Positions 15,981 to 23,701 of a stretch of 64,000 nt of DNA are shown here, in pieces. The first letter of the stretch is position 1, and each line of letters starts with the position of its first letter. The translations under genes and the position numbers were made by a program. Source of the DNA: an uncultured bacterium (GTDB taxonomy: Bacteria > Bacillota > Clostridia > Lachnospirales > Lachnospiraceae); contig CAJMQQ010000004.1 in the NCBI GenBank assembly GCA_905215625.1, positions 15,656-79,655 on the forward strand, read 5' to 3'. The notes under the pieces are model-generated. The model had not been told where the DNA came from, made no database searches, and saw only the letters and a program-made list of their open reading frames with translations.

Positions 15981-17336
15981 TTACTGGATGATACCCTGGG
16001 TATCGACAACCCAGATTTTTTCATTGGAATCTTTTACATCTTTATAGCCGTTGCCAAGCTCTGGCTTCTCGGAAGACTTCGAAGAAGAGGAAGCGCGTTG
16101 AACCATACCGTTTGTGTTTACAAGATACTGTCTGCCCTCAAATTCAGCTGGTGCATACCGGAGTTCGCTGTCTGCATCCTGGCGGCGGCCTTCGATATAC
16201 AAGCGGTTATCCTGGATTCCGTTAAAGCCATGGCCTTTTTTCGCTCCATCGGTGTGGAAATACCAGTACTCGGTAACGCCAGATTCTTCATCTGTAATTG
16301 CCAGTTTTCCGGTTTTCATCACGCCGTCTTCTGCAAAGTATGCGTTAGCGGTCTGACCGTCTTCTGTAGTAATGATCTGCTTTCCGGTCTGCATTTCCCC
16401 TTTCATGTTAAATGCGTACTGCTTGGAATTGATAGTAAAAATCTGTACGCCCTTAGAAGCTGCCATAGGTACGCCCTTTTTGAAATAGAAGCGATAGGTT
16501 TCGTCTTCATTGCTGACGCCCTCTGCGCCGTAGATTTCATACCATCCGGAGGCACGCTTGCCGTCCTCTTCATAATACTGGTATCCGGCGATGGAAGGTT
16601 CGGACTGTCCGGAAACCTGCCCAGAAGTCTGGTCGGCGTTTGCAGGAGTTGCGGCAGAGGTTTCTGGAAGCTTGTACCATCCGGTCTGCATAATTCCGTC
16701 TACAAAGGTATAGTAATCGCCGCCGATTTTCTTGTCCAGCTCATTGATAACCATTTTGCCGTTTTTCTCAAAATAGTGCCAGGAGCTGTCCTCGGTAGGG
16801 CCGTCGGACTCGTTGGAAAGCTGAATCCAGCCGGTACGGCGCACTCCGTCGTCTCCTAAATAATAAATAGAGTCTTCAATGGTTTGTTTGCCGGTCAGCA
16901 TAATACCGTCTTCATTAAAATAGTACCATTTGTTGTCGATGGACTGCCATCTGGAACGAATGGAACGGCCGTCTTTCCCGAAGTAATACCATAAGGTATC
17001 CTGTGCTTCCGGAATATCAAACATATCGTCATTTTCAATGGAAATCCACTGGTCTGTCACCTTTTTTCCGGTTTCATCTACGTAGTATTCTTCGATCATT
17101 TCATTCGTAGCAATCTGGCCTTCATCATTTAAATAGTACCAGTCGCCGTCCCGCTTTTTCCATGCATCCGTTACATAGTAACCGTCAGAATCATAGTAGC
17201 GAAAACTGCCATTTTCTTCTGTCCAGCCGGAAGAAGCTGCCAGAACGGAAACAGGACCGTTTAAGAAGGAAGGGGTTACTGCAGACAGGAACGCTGCAGA
17301 GGATAATACAGCCATCAGTTTGGTTGATTTTTTCAT
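15981..17336 (-). CDS. Secreted cell-wall-binding repeat protein
   Basis: The 451-residue protein has a Sec signal peptide (KKSTKL, hydrophobic core, cleavage near AVSVLAAS around residue 34). The rest is almost entirely aromatic CW_binding-type repeats (WYYLNDEGQ, WYYFGKDGR, WYYFNEDGI, IYYLGDDGV and so on), like the choline- and glucan-binding repeats of Gram-positive surface proteins. No catalytic domain is present, so it acts as a wall- or glycan-binding surface protein. A TATAAT box lies upstream at 17,392-17,397 on the minus strand. It is divergent from the glycan cluster at 17,602, and binding of that glycan is a possible but unproven role. Confidence 0.9.
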   Translation of the reverse strand: MKKSTKLMAVLSSAAFLSAVTPSFLNGPVSVLAASSGWTEENGSFRYYDSDGYYVTDAWKKRDGDWYYLNDEGQIATNEMIEEYYVDETGKKVTDQWISIENDDMFDIPEAQDTLWYYFGKDGRSIRSRWQSIDNKWYYFNEDGIMLTGKQTIEDSIYYLGDDGVRRTGWIQLSNESDGPTEDSSWHYFEKNGKMVINELDKKIGGDYYTFVDGIMQTGWYKLPETSAATPANADQTSGQVSGQSEPSIAGYQYYEEDGKRASGWYEIYGAEGVSNEDETYRFYFKKGVPMAASKGVQIFTINSKQYAFNMKGEMQTGKQIITTEDGQTANAYFAEDGVMKTGKLAITDEESGVTEYWYFHTDGAKKGHGFNGIQDNRLYIEGRRQDADSELRYAPAEFEGRQYLVNTNGMVQRASSSSKSSEKPELGNGYKDVKDSNEKIWVVDTQGIIQ

Positions 17337-17391
17337 AAAGATAAATTCTCTCCTTTTTTGTGGTGTTGACTATCGTTTCTTTACGGTGCCC

Positions 17392-17397
17392 ATTATA
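17392..17397 (-). promoter_or_regulatory. -10 element for cell-wall-binding protein
   Basis: A perfect TATAAT reads leftward 56 bp before the start codon. The -35 at the usual distance is poor. Confidence 0.45.
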
Positions 17398-17546
17398 GCG
17401 TATGAAATTGCGCCGCGATAGTGTAGGTTACTGGTAAGAATGGAAGGAGACAGCAGGGAACCCTTCCATATCCATAAGGGAGGCCCCTATACGGGAATGA
17501 TAAGAGACTTGTAAGAAAAAGTTTAATAGGAATTTTTTTAAAAGTA

Positions 17547-17555
17547 TGCTATACT
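17547..17555 (+). promoter_or_regulatory. Extended -10 promoter of second glycan cluster
   Basis: TGC followed by TATACT gives a good extended -10, 46 bp ahead of the first gene of the cluster. The -35 is weak. A hairpin (ATGGAAGG with CCTTCCAT) lies upstream at about 17,440-17,471. Confidence 0.55.
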
Positions 17556-17601
17556 GAGTGGGAATAATAGGAGAAACTATGGACAAAAGGGAGGAACGAG
17601 C

Positions 17602-19539
17602 ATGAGAGTGAAGGTCTCAGACTATATTGCCGGAAGGCTGGTGGAAGCTGGTATCAGCCAGGTATTTACCGTAACCGGAGGCGGAGCGATGCATCTGAAT
17701 GATGCCCTGGGACACCAGAAGGGACTGCATTGTCTGTATAACCACCACGAGCAGGCCTGTGCCATTGCAGCAGAAAGTTATGCCAGGATTCACAATCAGA
17801 TTGCTGCAGTCTGCGTTACTACCGGACCTGGCGGCACCAATGCCATTACCGGAGTAGTGGGCGGCTGGCTGGACTCTATTCCGATGCTGATTCTTTCCGG
17901 ACAAGTCCGTTACGATACGACTGCCAGATGGTCGGGGCTGGGGATCCGAGCTATGGGGGATCAAGAATTTGACATTTGTAAAGCGGTTTCCTGCATGACC
18001 AAGTATTGTGAGATGGTTATTGATCCGCTGCGGATCCGATTCTGCCTGGAAAAAGCCTTGTATCTGGCACAGACCGGACGGCCAGGACCCTGCTGGCTGG
18101 ACATTCCGTTAAATGTACAGGGGGCTTTTGTAGAAAGCGGAGAACTAGCAGGATTTGATGCAGCCGATTATGAAGCAGGAGGAACCGGCTGGAAGGAACC
18201 TTCTTCCCATGAGATTTTGGAAGATCAGAAGGGAAAGGGAGAACTAAGACCTGCCAGGGCGAAAAAGGCAGATATGGATACGGTAAGGGCCATTGTAGAA
18301 AAAATCAGGCAGTCAGAGCGGCCGGTCTTTAATGTGGGAAATGGCGTGCGGATTGCAGGAGCCCATGAAGTGCTGATGAAGGTAATAGAGCGGCTGGGCA
18401 TTCCGGTAGTGACCGGCTGGAACAGCCAGGACGCGATTTATGACCAGCATCCGCTGTATACAGGACGGGCCGGAGGCATGGGCGACAGGGCTGGAAACTT
18501 TGCTGTGCAGAACAGCGATCTGGTATTTTCTGTAGGAAGCCGTCTCAGCATCCGTCAGGTAGGCTATAATTACCAGACCTGGGCCAGAGCTGCCTATGTA
18601 ATTGTTAATGATGTAGACGCAGAGGAGTTGAAAAAGCCGTCTGTTCATGCAGATATGCGGATTCACGCAGACGCGAAGGACTTGCTGGAGACCCTGGAAG
18701 CGTATCTGGAACAAGAGCAGGAAAGCGGCCAGCTTCCTATGCCAGTATTTGGCGGAGGAAAGGGACTGGAAGATCTGGACTGGAGGGAGACCTGCCGGAT
18801 GTGGAAGGAAACCTATCCGGTTGTCCTGCCAAAGCATATGAATCATGGTGATGACGAACCAGCCAATGTATACGCATTAGTAAAAGAACTGAGCAGCCGG
18901 TTAAAAGAGGGGCAGATTACGGTAGTAGGAAACGGCTCTGCCTGTGTTGCCGGCGGCCATGGATATACGATAAAAAAAGGCCAGAGGTTTATTACCAATT
19001 CGGCCATTGCATCCATGGGATATGACTTGCCTGCAGCCATCGGCGCCTGCATGGCAGACCACAGTCAGGATATTATTTTGTTGACCGGGGATGGCAGCAT
19101 CCAGATGAATCTTCAGGAGCTGCAGACCATTATCCACCACAAGATGCCCATTAAGATTTTCCTGATTAACAACGGCGGTTATCATTCCATTCGCCAGACT
19201 CAGAAAAATTTCTTTGGAGAGCCGTTAGTGGGAATCGGAGCAGACAGCCATGACCTGAGTTTCCCGGACATGGAGAAACTGGCAGAGGCTTATGGCTATC
19301 CTTATGTGAAGGCGTGTCACAACAGCCAGTTAGGAGAAGCAGTCGCCCAGACGCTGTCCATGAAAGGGCCGGTAATCTGTGAGGTTTTTGTCAGCACAGA
19401 TCAGAATTTTGAACCAAAATCTTCTGCAAAGCGGCTGCCGGACGGCACTATGGTGTCTCCGCCGCTGGAAGATTTGTCTCCATTCCTTTCAGAAGAAGAA
19501 ATGGATCGGAATATGATAATTCCCCGAATCAAAGGGTAA
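17602..19539 (+). CDS. Thiamine-diphosphate-dependent enzyme, acetolactate-synthase-like (YerE-like candidate)
   Basis: The 645-residue protein has the full acetohydroxyacid-synthase layout. The N-terminal PYR domain holds catalytic Glu50 (NHHEQACA) and TTGPGGTNAITG. A central domain follows, then a C-terminal PP domain with GDGSIQMN through INNGGYHSIRQTQ, the ThDP/Mg2+ site. Biosynthetic AHAS is usually found with ilvN/ilvC, which are absent. Instead it is followed by sugar epimerases and a C-methyltransferase. In yersiniose biosynthesis the related enzyme YerE adds a two-carbon unit from pyruvate to a 4-keto deoxysugar. I infer a similar branched-sugar role. Start ATG has a GGGAGGAACG site. 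Confidence 0.85.
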   Translation: MRVKVSDYIAGRLVEAGISQVFTVTGGGAMHLNDALGHQKGLHCLYNHHEQACAIAAESYARIHNQIAAVCVTTGPGGTNAITGVVGGWLDSIPMLILSGQVRYDTTARWSGLGIRAMGDQEFDICKAVSCMTKYCEMVIDPLRIRFCLEKALYLAQTGRPGPCWLDIPLNVQGAFVESGELAGFDAADYEAGGTGWKEPSSHEILEDQKGKGELRPARAKKADMDTVRAIVEKIRQSERPVFNVGNGVRIAGAHEVLMKVIERLGIPVVTGWNSQDAIYDQHPLYTGRAGGMGDRAGNFAVQNSDLVFSVGSRLSIRQVGYNYQTWARAAYVIVNDVDAEELKKPSVHADMRIHADAKDLLETLEAYLEQEQESGQLPMPVFGGGKGLEDLDWRETCRMWKETYPVVLPKHMNHGDDEPANVYALVKELSSRLKEGQITVVGNGSACVAGGHGYTIKKGQRFITNSAIASMGYDLPAAIGACMADHSQDIILLTGDGSIQMNLQELQTIIHHKMPIKIFLINNGGYHSIRQTQKNFFGEPLVGIGADSHDLSFPDMEKLAEAYGYPYVKACHNSQLGEAVAQTLSMKGPVICEVFVSTDQNFEPKSSAKRLPDGTMVSPPLEDLSPFLSEEEMDRNMIIPRIKG

Positions 19540-19563
19540 GCTATAGAAAGAAGGAAAAAGCAT

Positions 19564-20535
19564 TTGAATCTGGTCGTAACAGGGGCCACCAGTTTTCTGG
19601 GGGCCCCTATGGCAGAATACTGTTTGGAACAAGGCCACCGGGTGTTTGCAGTGGTAAGGCCAGCGTCGAAAAACATGGCGCAGGCAGAGGCGCTGCAAAT
19701 GCGTTTTCCCAGCCGGATGGTTCTGATTCCTATGAATTTAGAAGACCTGGAGCATATTCCGGATCTGGTAAAAGAGCCTTGCCAGGTGTGGATTCATTTT
19801 GGATGGGACGGAGCCGGAAGCGGAAACCGGACCCAGCAGGCGATTCAGCAGAAAAATGTAGGAGACAGTCTGTGTGCCTTAAAGGGAGCTGCGGCTTTAG
19901 GCTGCCGCCGCTTTTTGTTCAGCGGTTCCCAGGCAGAATACGGCATACGGGACAGTCTGATGAAAGAGACAGATTCCTGCCATCCGGTTTCTGAGTATGG
20001 CAAGGCAAAAGTGGAGTTTTACCGCCAGGCGGCGGCATGGCTCAGACAGCAGGAAGGGACGGAGAAGATGGAGTACGTCCATGCCAGGATTTTCAGCGTC
20101 TACGGCCCAGGAGACCATCCCTGGTCCTTGGTGGAAACCTGCAGGAAGACATTCCTGGCAGAAGGACATATGGAGCTTGGCGACTGTACCCAGCAGTGGA
20201 ATTTCCTCCACAGGGACGACTGCATCAAAGCCCTATATCGTTTGGCGATGGCCGAAGAACCCATTGGATTTTCATGGGAACATCAAACCGAAAACGGAAT
20301 TTACAATGTTTCCGGAACCGAGGAAGAAACCAGACCCCTTAGGGCTTATGTAGAGGAAATGTACCGTTTGTGCGGGGAAAAGGGGACGTTTCAGTATGGG
20401 AAACGGCCGCCCAATGCAGAAGGCCAGGCCAATTTAATCCCATCGGCAGGGAAACTGCAAAAAACCGTAGGATTTGTACCGGAAATCAGCTTTACGAAGG
20501 GATTTTACGATCTGATAGATTGGAGAAAAACATGA
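19564..20535 (+). CDS. NAD-dependent nucleotide-sugar epimerase/dehydratase (extended SDR)
   Basis: The 323-residue SDR has the nucleotide motif VVTGATSFLGAPM at the N-terminus, SGSQAEYG, and the catalytic YGKAK near residue 146. RIFSVYGPGDHPWS and WNFLHRDD are typical of extended SDRs acting on nucleotide sugars. It begins with TTG (the only start near the AGAAGG site and the Rossmann motif) and overlaps the next gene by ATGA. Its sequence parallels the SDR domain at the C-terminus of the next protein, suggesting duplication. Reaction (epimerase, reductase or dehydratase) is not determinable. Confidence 0.88.
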   Translation: MNLVVTGATSFLGAPMAEYCLEQGHRVFAVVRPASKNMAQAEALQMRFPSRMVLIPMNLEDLEHIPDLVKEPCQVWIHFGWDGAGSGNRTQQAIQQKNVGDSLCALKGAAALGCRRFLFSGSQAEYGIRDSLMKETDSCHPVSEYGKAKVEFYRQAAAWLRQQEGTEKMEYVHARIFSVYGPGDHPWSLVETCRKTFLAEGHMELGDCTQQWNFLHRDDCIKALYRLAMAEEPIGFSWEHQTENGIYNVSGTEEETRPLRAYVEEMYRLCGEKGTFQYGKRPPNAEGQANLIPSAGKLQKTVGFVPEISFTKGFYDLIDWRKT

Positions 20536-22733
20536 TTACAGACAAAAGACGGACCCATTGTCTGGCCTGCAAAGCCAGACTTTCAGAGAAGCCGCTTCTG
20601 ACACTGGATGGGATGCCGGCATCAGCTCAGGATATACCGGATGCTTCCCAGGTAAAAGCGGATAAGGGCATTTCGCTGCACCTTTACCAGTGTCCGGAAT
20701 GCGGCCTGGTGCAGTTTGACTGCCAGCCGGTAGACTATTACCGGGATGTGATCCGATCCGGCGGCTTTTCGACTACGATGGTGGAACTGCGCCGCCGCCA
20801 GTATCAACGATTAATAGAAGGGTATGGGCTGGAAGGCAAAAAGATTCTGGAAGCCGGCTGCGGCAGAGGCGAGTTTTTGTCAGTCCTGGGGGAATTTCCA
20901 GTTCAGGCCTATGGCATTGAACACAGAGAAGATCTGGTAGAAATAGCCCGAAAGGATGGACTTTCTGTGTGGAGACAGTTCACAGAGGATGAAAATACCG
21001 TTTTGGAAGGCCCTGAAAGCCAGCCGCCTTACGACGCCTTTCTTTCTTTTAACTTTTTAGAGCACCAGCCGGAACCGGGTAAAATGCTCCGGTGTATCTG
21101 GAACAACCTGACAGAGGGCGGGCTGGGTCTGGTGACAGTTCCCAGTTTTGAGTATATATTAGAATATAACGGCTATTATGAACTGATACGGGATCATCTG
21201 GCCTACTATACCTTTGACACCCTGAGAAACCTCATGGAAGACAATGGTTTTCAGGTATTAGAAGAAGAGATGGTAAACAGAGATACCTTATCCGTTATTG
21301 TCAAAAAAGTTGGGATGCCGGAAAAAGACAGCCATAACGTGGGCAAAAAAGGCTGTCCGGCAGACATAAGCGGACTTCTTGCCAGCCGCCAGTCCATTGA
21401 CCAGGAAGTCAACCGGCTGGTGGACCGCCTTCACAAAGAAGGGAAAACATTGGCAATCTGGGGAGCCAGCCACCAGGGCTTTACTCTGGCTGCTACAACC
21501 AGGCTGGGGGATAAGGTTCAGTATATGATGGATTCTGCGCCCTTTAAACAGGGACGGTTTGCGCCGGCTTCCCATATCCCGATTGTGGCGCCGGATCATT
21601 TCCTGGAAGAACCATCCGACGCGATTCTGATTGTGGCGCCTGGTTATACCGATGAGATTGCAGAAATCATACGAAATAAATATAGCTTTGGTCCATCTGG
21701 AGAAGCAACACAGATTTTAACCCTTCGTACCAGCCATATTGAAGATATTACGGTTCCGGAAGAAACGTGCATAAAAAGCGGTCAGGAAAGGGTCGTAATC
21801 ACGGGCGCAACGGGATTTATCGGGCGCAATCTGGCCTCCCTTTATCTGGAAAAGGGAGATTTGGTTTATGCCCTGGTGCGGCCAGATTCCCCTAATTTAG
21901 CGAAGCTTCCCAGACATAAAAATCTGATTCAGGTACCTTGCGACCTGGAACACGTTTCCAGTTGCGTGGATAAAATTGGAAAGGCGGACGCCTTTTTCCA
22001 CCTGGCCTGGGGCGGGGTCAACCGCCAGGAAATAGATTCCCCCAAGGTGCAGAAGAAAAACATCGAAAGTTCCATAGAGTGCGTAAAAGCAGCGGCCAGA
22101 TTACAGTGCCGGATCTTTATGGACGCTGGTTCCAGAGTGGAGTACGGCATTACAGAAGACGGAAGAATGCAGGAAGATATGGAATGCCATCCGGTAAATG
22201 AGTACGGAAAAGCCAAGTTAAGCTTCTACAAACAGGCAGCTCCGCTTTGCAGAGAGTATGGAATGACCTATTTTCACCTGCGATTTTTCAGCGTTTACGG
22301 CCCAGGGGATCATCCCTGGTCGATTATATCCACCCTGACGAGGGAACTTCCAAAGGGAGAAACCGTATCGTTAAGCGCCTGCAGGCACCGATGGAATTTT
22401 ATGTATATCAGGGATGCGGCAGAAGCAGTTTACCAGCTTCATCAAAGCGCCAGACAGATACAGCCAGAGGATAAACAGTCCGGTCTTGCAGTCAATATTG
22501 CAGGCAGGGACACAAGGGTGCTGAAAGAATTTGTGGAGGAAATCCATGAGATCGCAGGGGGAAGAGGCAGACTGGAATACGGCACCTTTGTCCAGGCAAA
22601 AGAAGGGGCTCTGTCTGTATGTCCGGATATTTCCAGGCTGGAGACCTTGACAAAAGGGGCCTGGAAAGAACAATATTCCTTTTGCAGGGGCATTGAAGAA
22701 ACCATGAGGAAAGAAGAGAAAACGCAGGAATGA
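20532..22733 (+). CDS. Fused sugar C-methyltransferase and nucleotide-sugar epimerase
   Basis: The 733-residue protein starts at the ATGA overlap. Residues about 8-70 carry a four-Cys zinc site (CLAC and CPEC). A SAM-binding domain follows (ILEAGCGRGEFL near residue 115, FNFLEHQP). Residues about 270-400 form the C-terminal domain of sugar C-methyltransferases (IWGASHQGFTLAA, APGYTDEIAEII). From residue about 418 there is a full extended SDR (VVITGATGFIGRNL, YGKAK). The methyltransferase half resembles TylC3/EvaC-type NDP-keto-sugar 3-C-methyltransferases. The SDR half would act on the same sugar, and the fusion implies consecutive steps. Confidence 0.88.
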   Translation: MITDKRRTHCLACKARLSEKPLLTLDGMPASAQDIPDASQVKADKGISLHLYQCPECGLVQFDCQPVDYYRDVIRSGGFSTTMVELRRRQYQRLIEGYGLEGKKILEAGCGRGEFLSVLGEFPVQAYGIEHREDLVEIARKDGLSVWRQFTEDENTVLEGPESQPPYDAFLSFNFLEHQPEPGKMLRCIWNNLTEGGLGLVTVPSFEYILEYNGYYELIRDHLAYYTFDTLRNLMEDNGFQVLEEEMVNRDTLSVIVKKVGMPEKDSHNVGKKGCPADISGLLASRQSIDQEVNRLVDRLHKEGKTLAIWGASHQGFTLAATTRLGDKVQYMMDSAPFKQGRFAPASHIPIVAPDHFLEEPSDAILIVAPGYTDEIAEIIRNKYSFGPSGEATQILTLRTSHIEDITVPEETCIKSGQERVVITGATGFIGRNLASLYLEKGDLVYALVRPDSPNLAKLPRHKNLIQVPCDLEHVSSCVDKIGKADAFFHLAWGGVNRQEIDSPKVQKKNIESSIECVKAAARLQCRIFMDAGSRVEYGITEDGRMQEDMECHPVNEYGKAKLSFYKQAAPLCREYGMTYFHLRFFSVYGPGDHPWSIISTLTRELPKGETVSLSACRHRWNFMYIRDAAEAVYQLHQSARQIQPEDKQSGLAVNIAGRDTRVLKEFVEEIHEIAGGRGRLEYGTFVQAKEGALSVCPDISRLETLTKGAWKEQYSFCRGIEETMRKEEKTQE

Positions 22734-23686
22734 AAAAGATTAGTATATTGATTCCATGTTACAACGAAGAAGAAAATGTAGGCCCAATCAGTCAGGCAGT
22801 TGTGTCCATTCTGGAGAGAGAACTTCCCCAGTATGATTATGAGCTGATTTTTATTGACAATGATTCCCGGGACAATACCAGACCTCTGATTCGGGAACTT
22901 TGCAGGCAGAATCCGAAAATCAAGGCGATTTTCAATGCCAAAAACTTTGGCCAGTTTAACTCCCCTTATTACGGAATGCTGCAGATAACCGGCGACTGTG
23001 TCATTGAGATGGTGGCGGATTTCCAGGATCCGGTGGAGCTGATTCCTCAGTACGTCCATGCATGGGAAGAAGGGTACAAAATCGTCATTGGAATCAAAAC
23101 CAGCAGCAAAGAAAATCCGGTTATGTACTGGCTCAGAAGCTGCTATTATAAGATGATAAAGAAGTTTTCAGACGTGGAACAGATTGAACATTTTACCGGT
23201 TCCGGTCTGTATGACAGAGACTTTATCGAAGTGTTAAGAGACTTAAATGACCCAACCCCATTCCTTCGGGGCATTGTGGCAGAGCTGGGATATAAGCGCA
23301 AGGAAATCCCTTATGAGCAGCCAAAGCGCAGGGCAGGACATACGAAAAATAACTTTTTCAGCCTGTTTGACGCAGCTATGTTAAGCATTACTTCTTATAC
23401 TAAGACAGGACTGCGGATTGCAACTATTTTCGGAAGTATCTGTTCCTTTTTAAGTATTCTGGTAGCGCTTATTTACCTGGTTATGAAACTGATTTGGTGG
23501 GATCGGTTTCCGGCTGGCATGGCGCCTCTGCTGATAGGAATGTGCGTCCTGGGTTCCATCCAGATTTTCTTTATCGGTCTGGTGGGAGAATACATTTTAA
23601 GTATCAATCAGAGAGTGATGCACAGACCTCTGGTAATTGAGGAAGAGCGAATCAACTTTGATGCCAAAGACGCGGAAAATAAGTAA
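22730..23686 (+). CDS. Polyprenyl-phosphate glycosyltransferase (DPM1/GtrB-like GT2)
   Basis: The 318-residue protein has a GT2 domain (SILIPCYNEEENV, FIDNDSRDNTR, KNFGQFNSPYYGML, MVADFQDP) and two C-terminal membrane helices followed by GEYILSINQRVMHRP, the GtrB/DPM layout. IDNDS replaces the usual VDDGS, and ADFQDP replaces DADLQDP. It would load undecaprenyl phosphate with a sugar, possibly the one made by the preceding enzymes. Its start overlaps the previous stop. No GT-C partner is seen in this cluster. Confidence 0.87.
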   Translation: MKKISILIPCYNEEENVGPISQAVVSILERELPQYDYELIFIDNDSRDNTRPLIRELCRQNPKIKAIFNAKNFGQFNSPYYGMLQITGDCVIEMVADFQDPVELIPQYVHAWEEGYKIVIGIKTSSKENPVMYWLRSCYYKMIKKFSDVEQIEHFTGSGLYDRDFIEVLRDLNDPTPFLRGIVAELGYKRKEIPYEQPKRRAGHTKNNFFSLFDAAMLSITSYTKTGLRIATIFGSICSFLSILVALIYLVMKLIWWDRFPAGMAPLLIGMCVLGSIQIFFIGLVGEYILSINQRVMHRPLVIEEERINFDAKDAENK

Positions 23687-23701
23687 GCACGGAGAAAGTA
23701 T

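Noticed and set aside
16098..16859. A 253-codon plus-strand open frame
   Set aside because: It is antisense to the repeat-rich cell-wall-binding protein, whose signal peptide, repeats and terminator are clear. The shadow frame has no ribosome site or recognisable domain.
17602..19539. Annotation as biosynthetic acetolactate synthase (ilvB)
   Set aside because: There is no ilvN, ilvC or leu gene adjacent. The context is nucleotide-sugar and glycosyltransferase genes.
22442..23059. A 205-codon minus-strand open frame
   Set aside because: It spans the overlap of two well-supported genes on the other strand and has no start signals.
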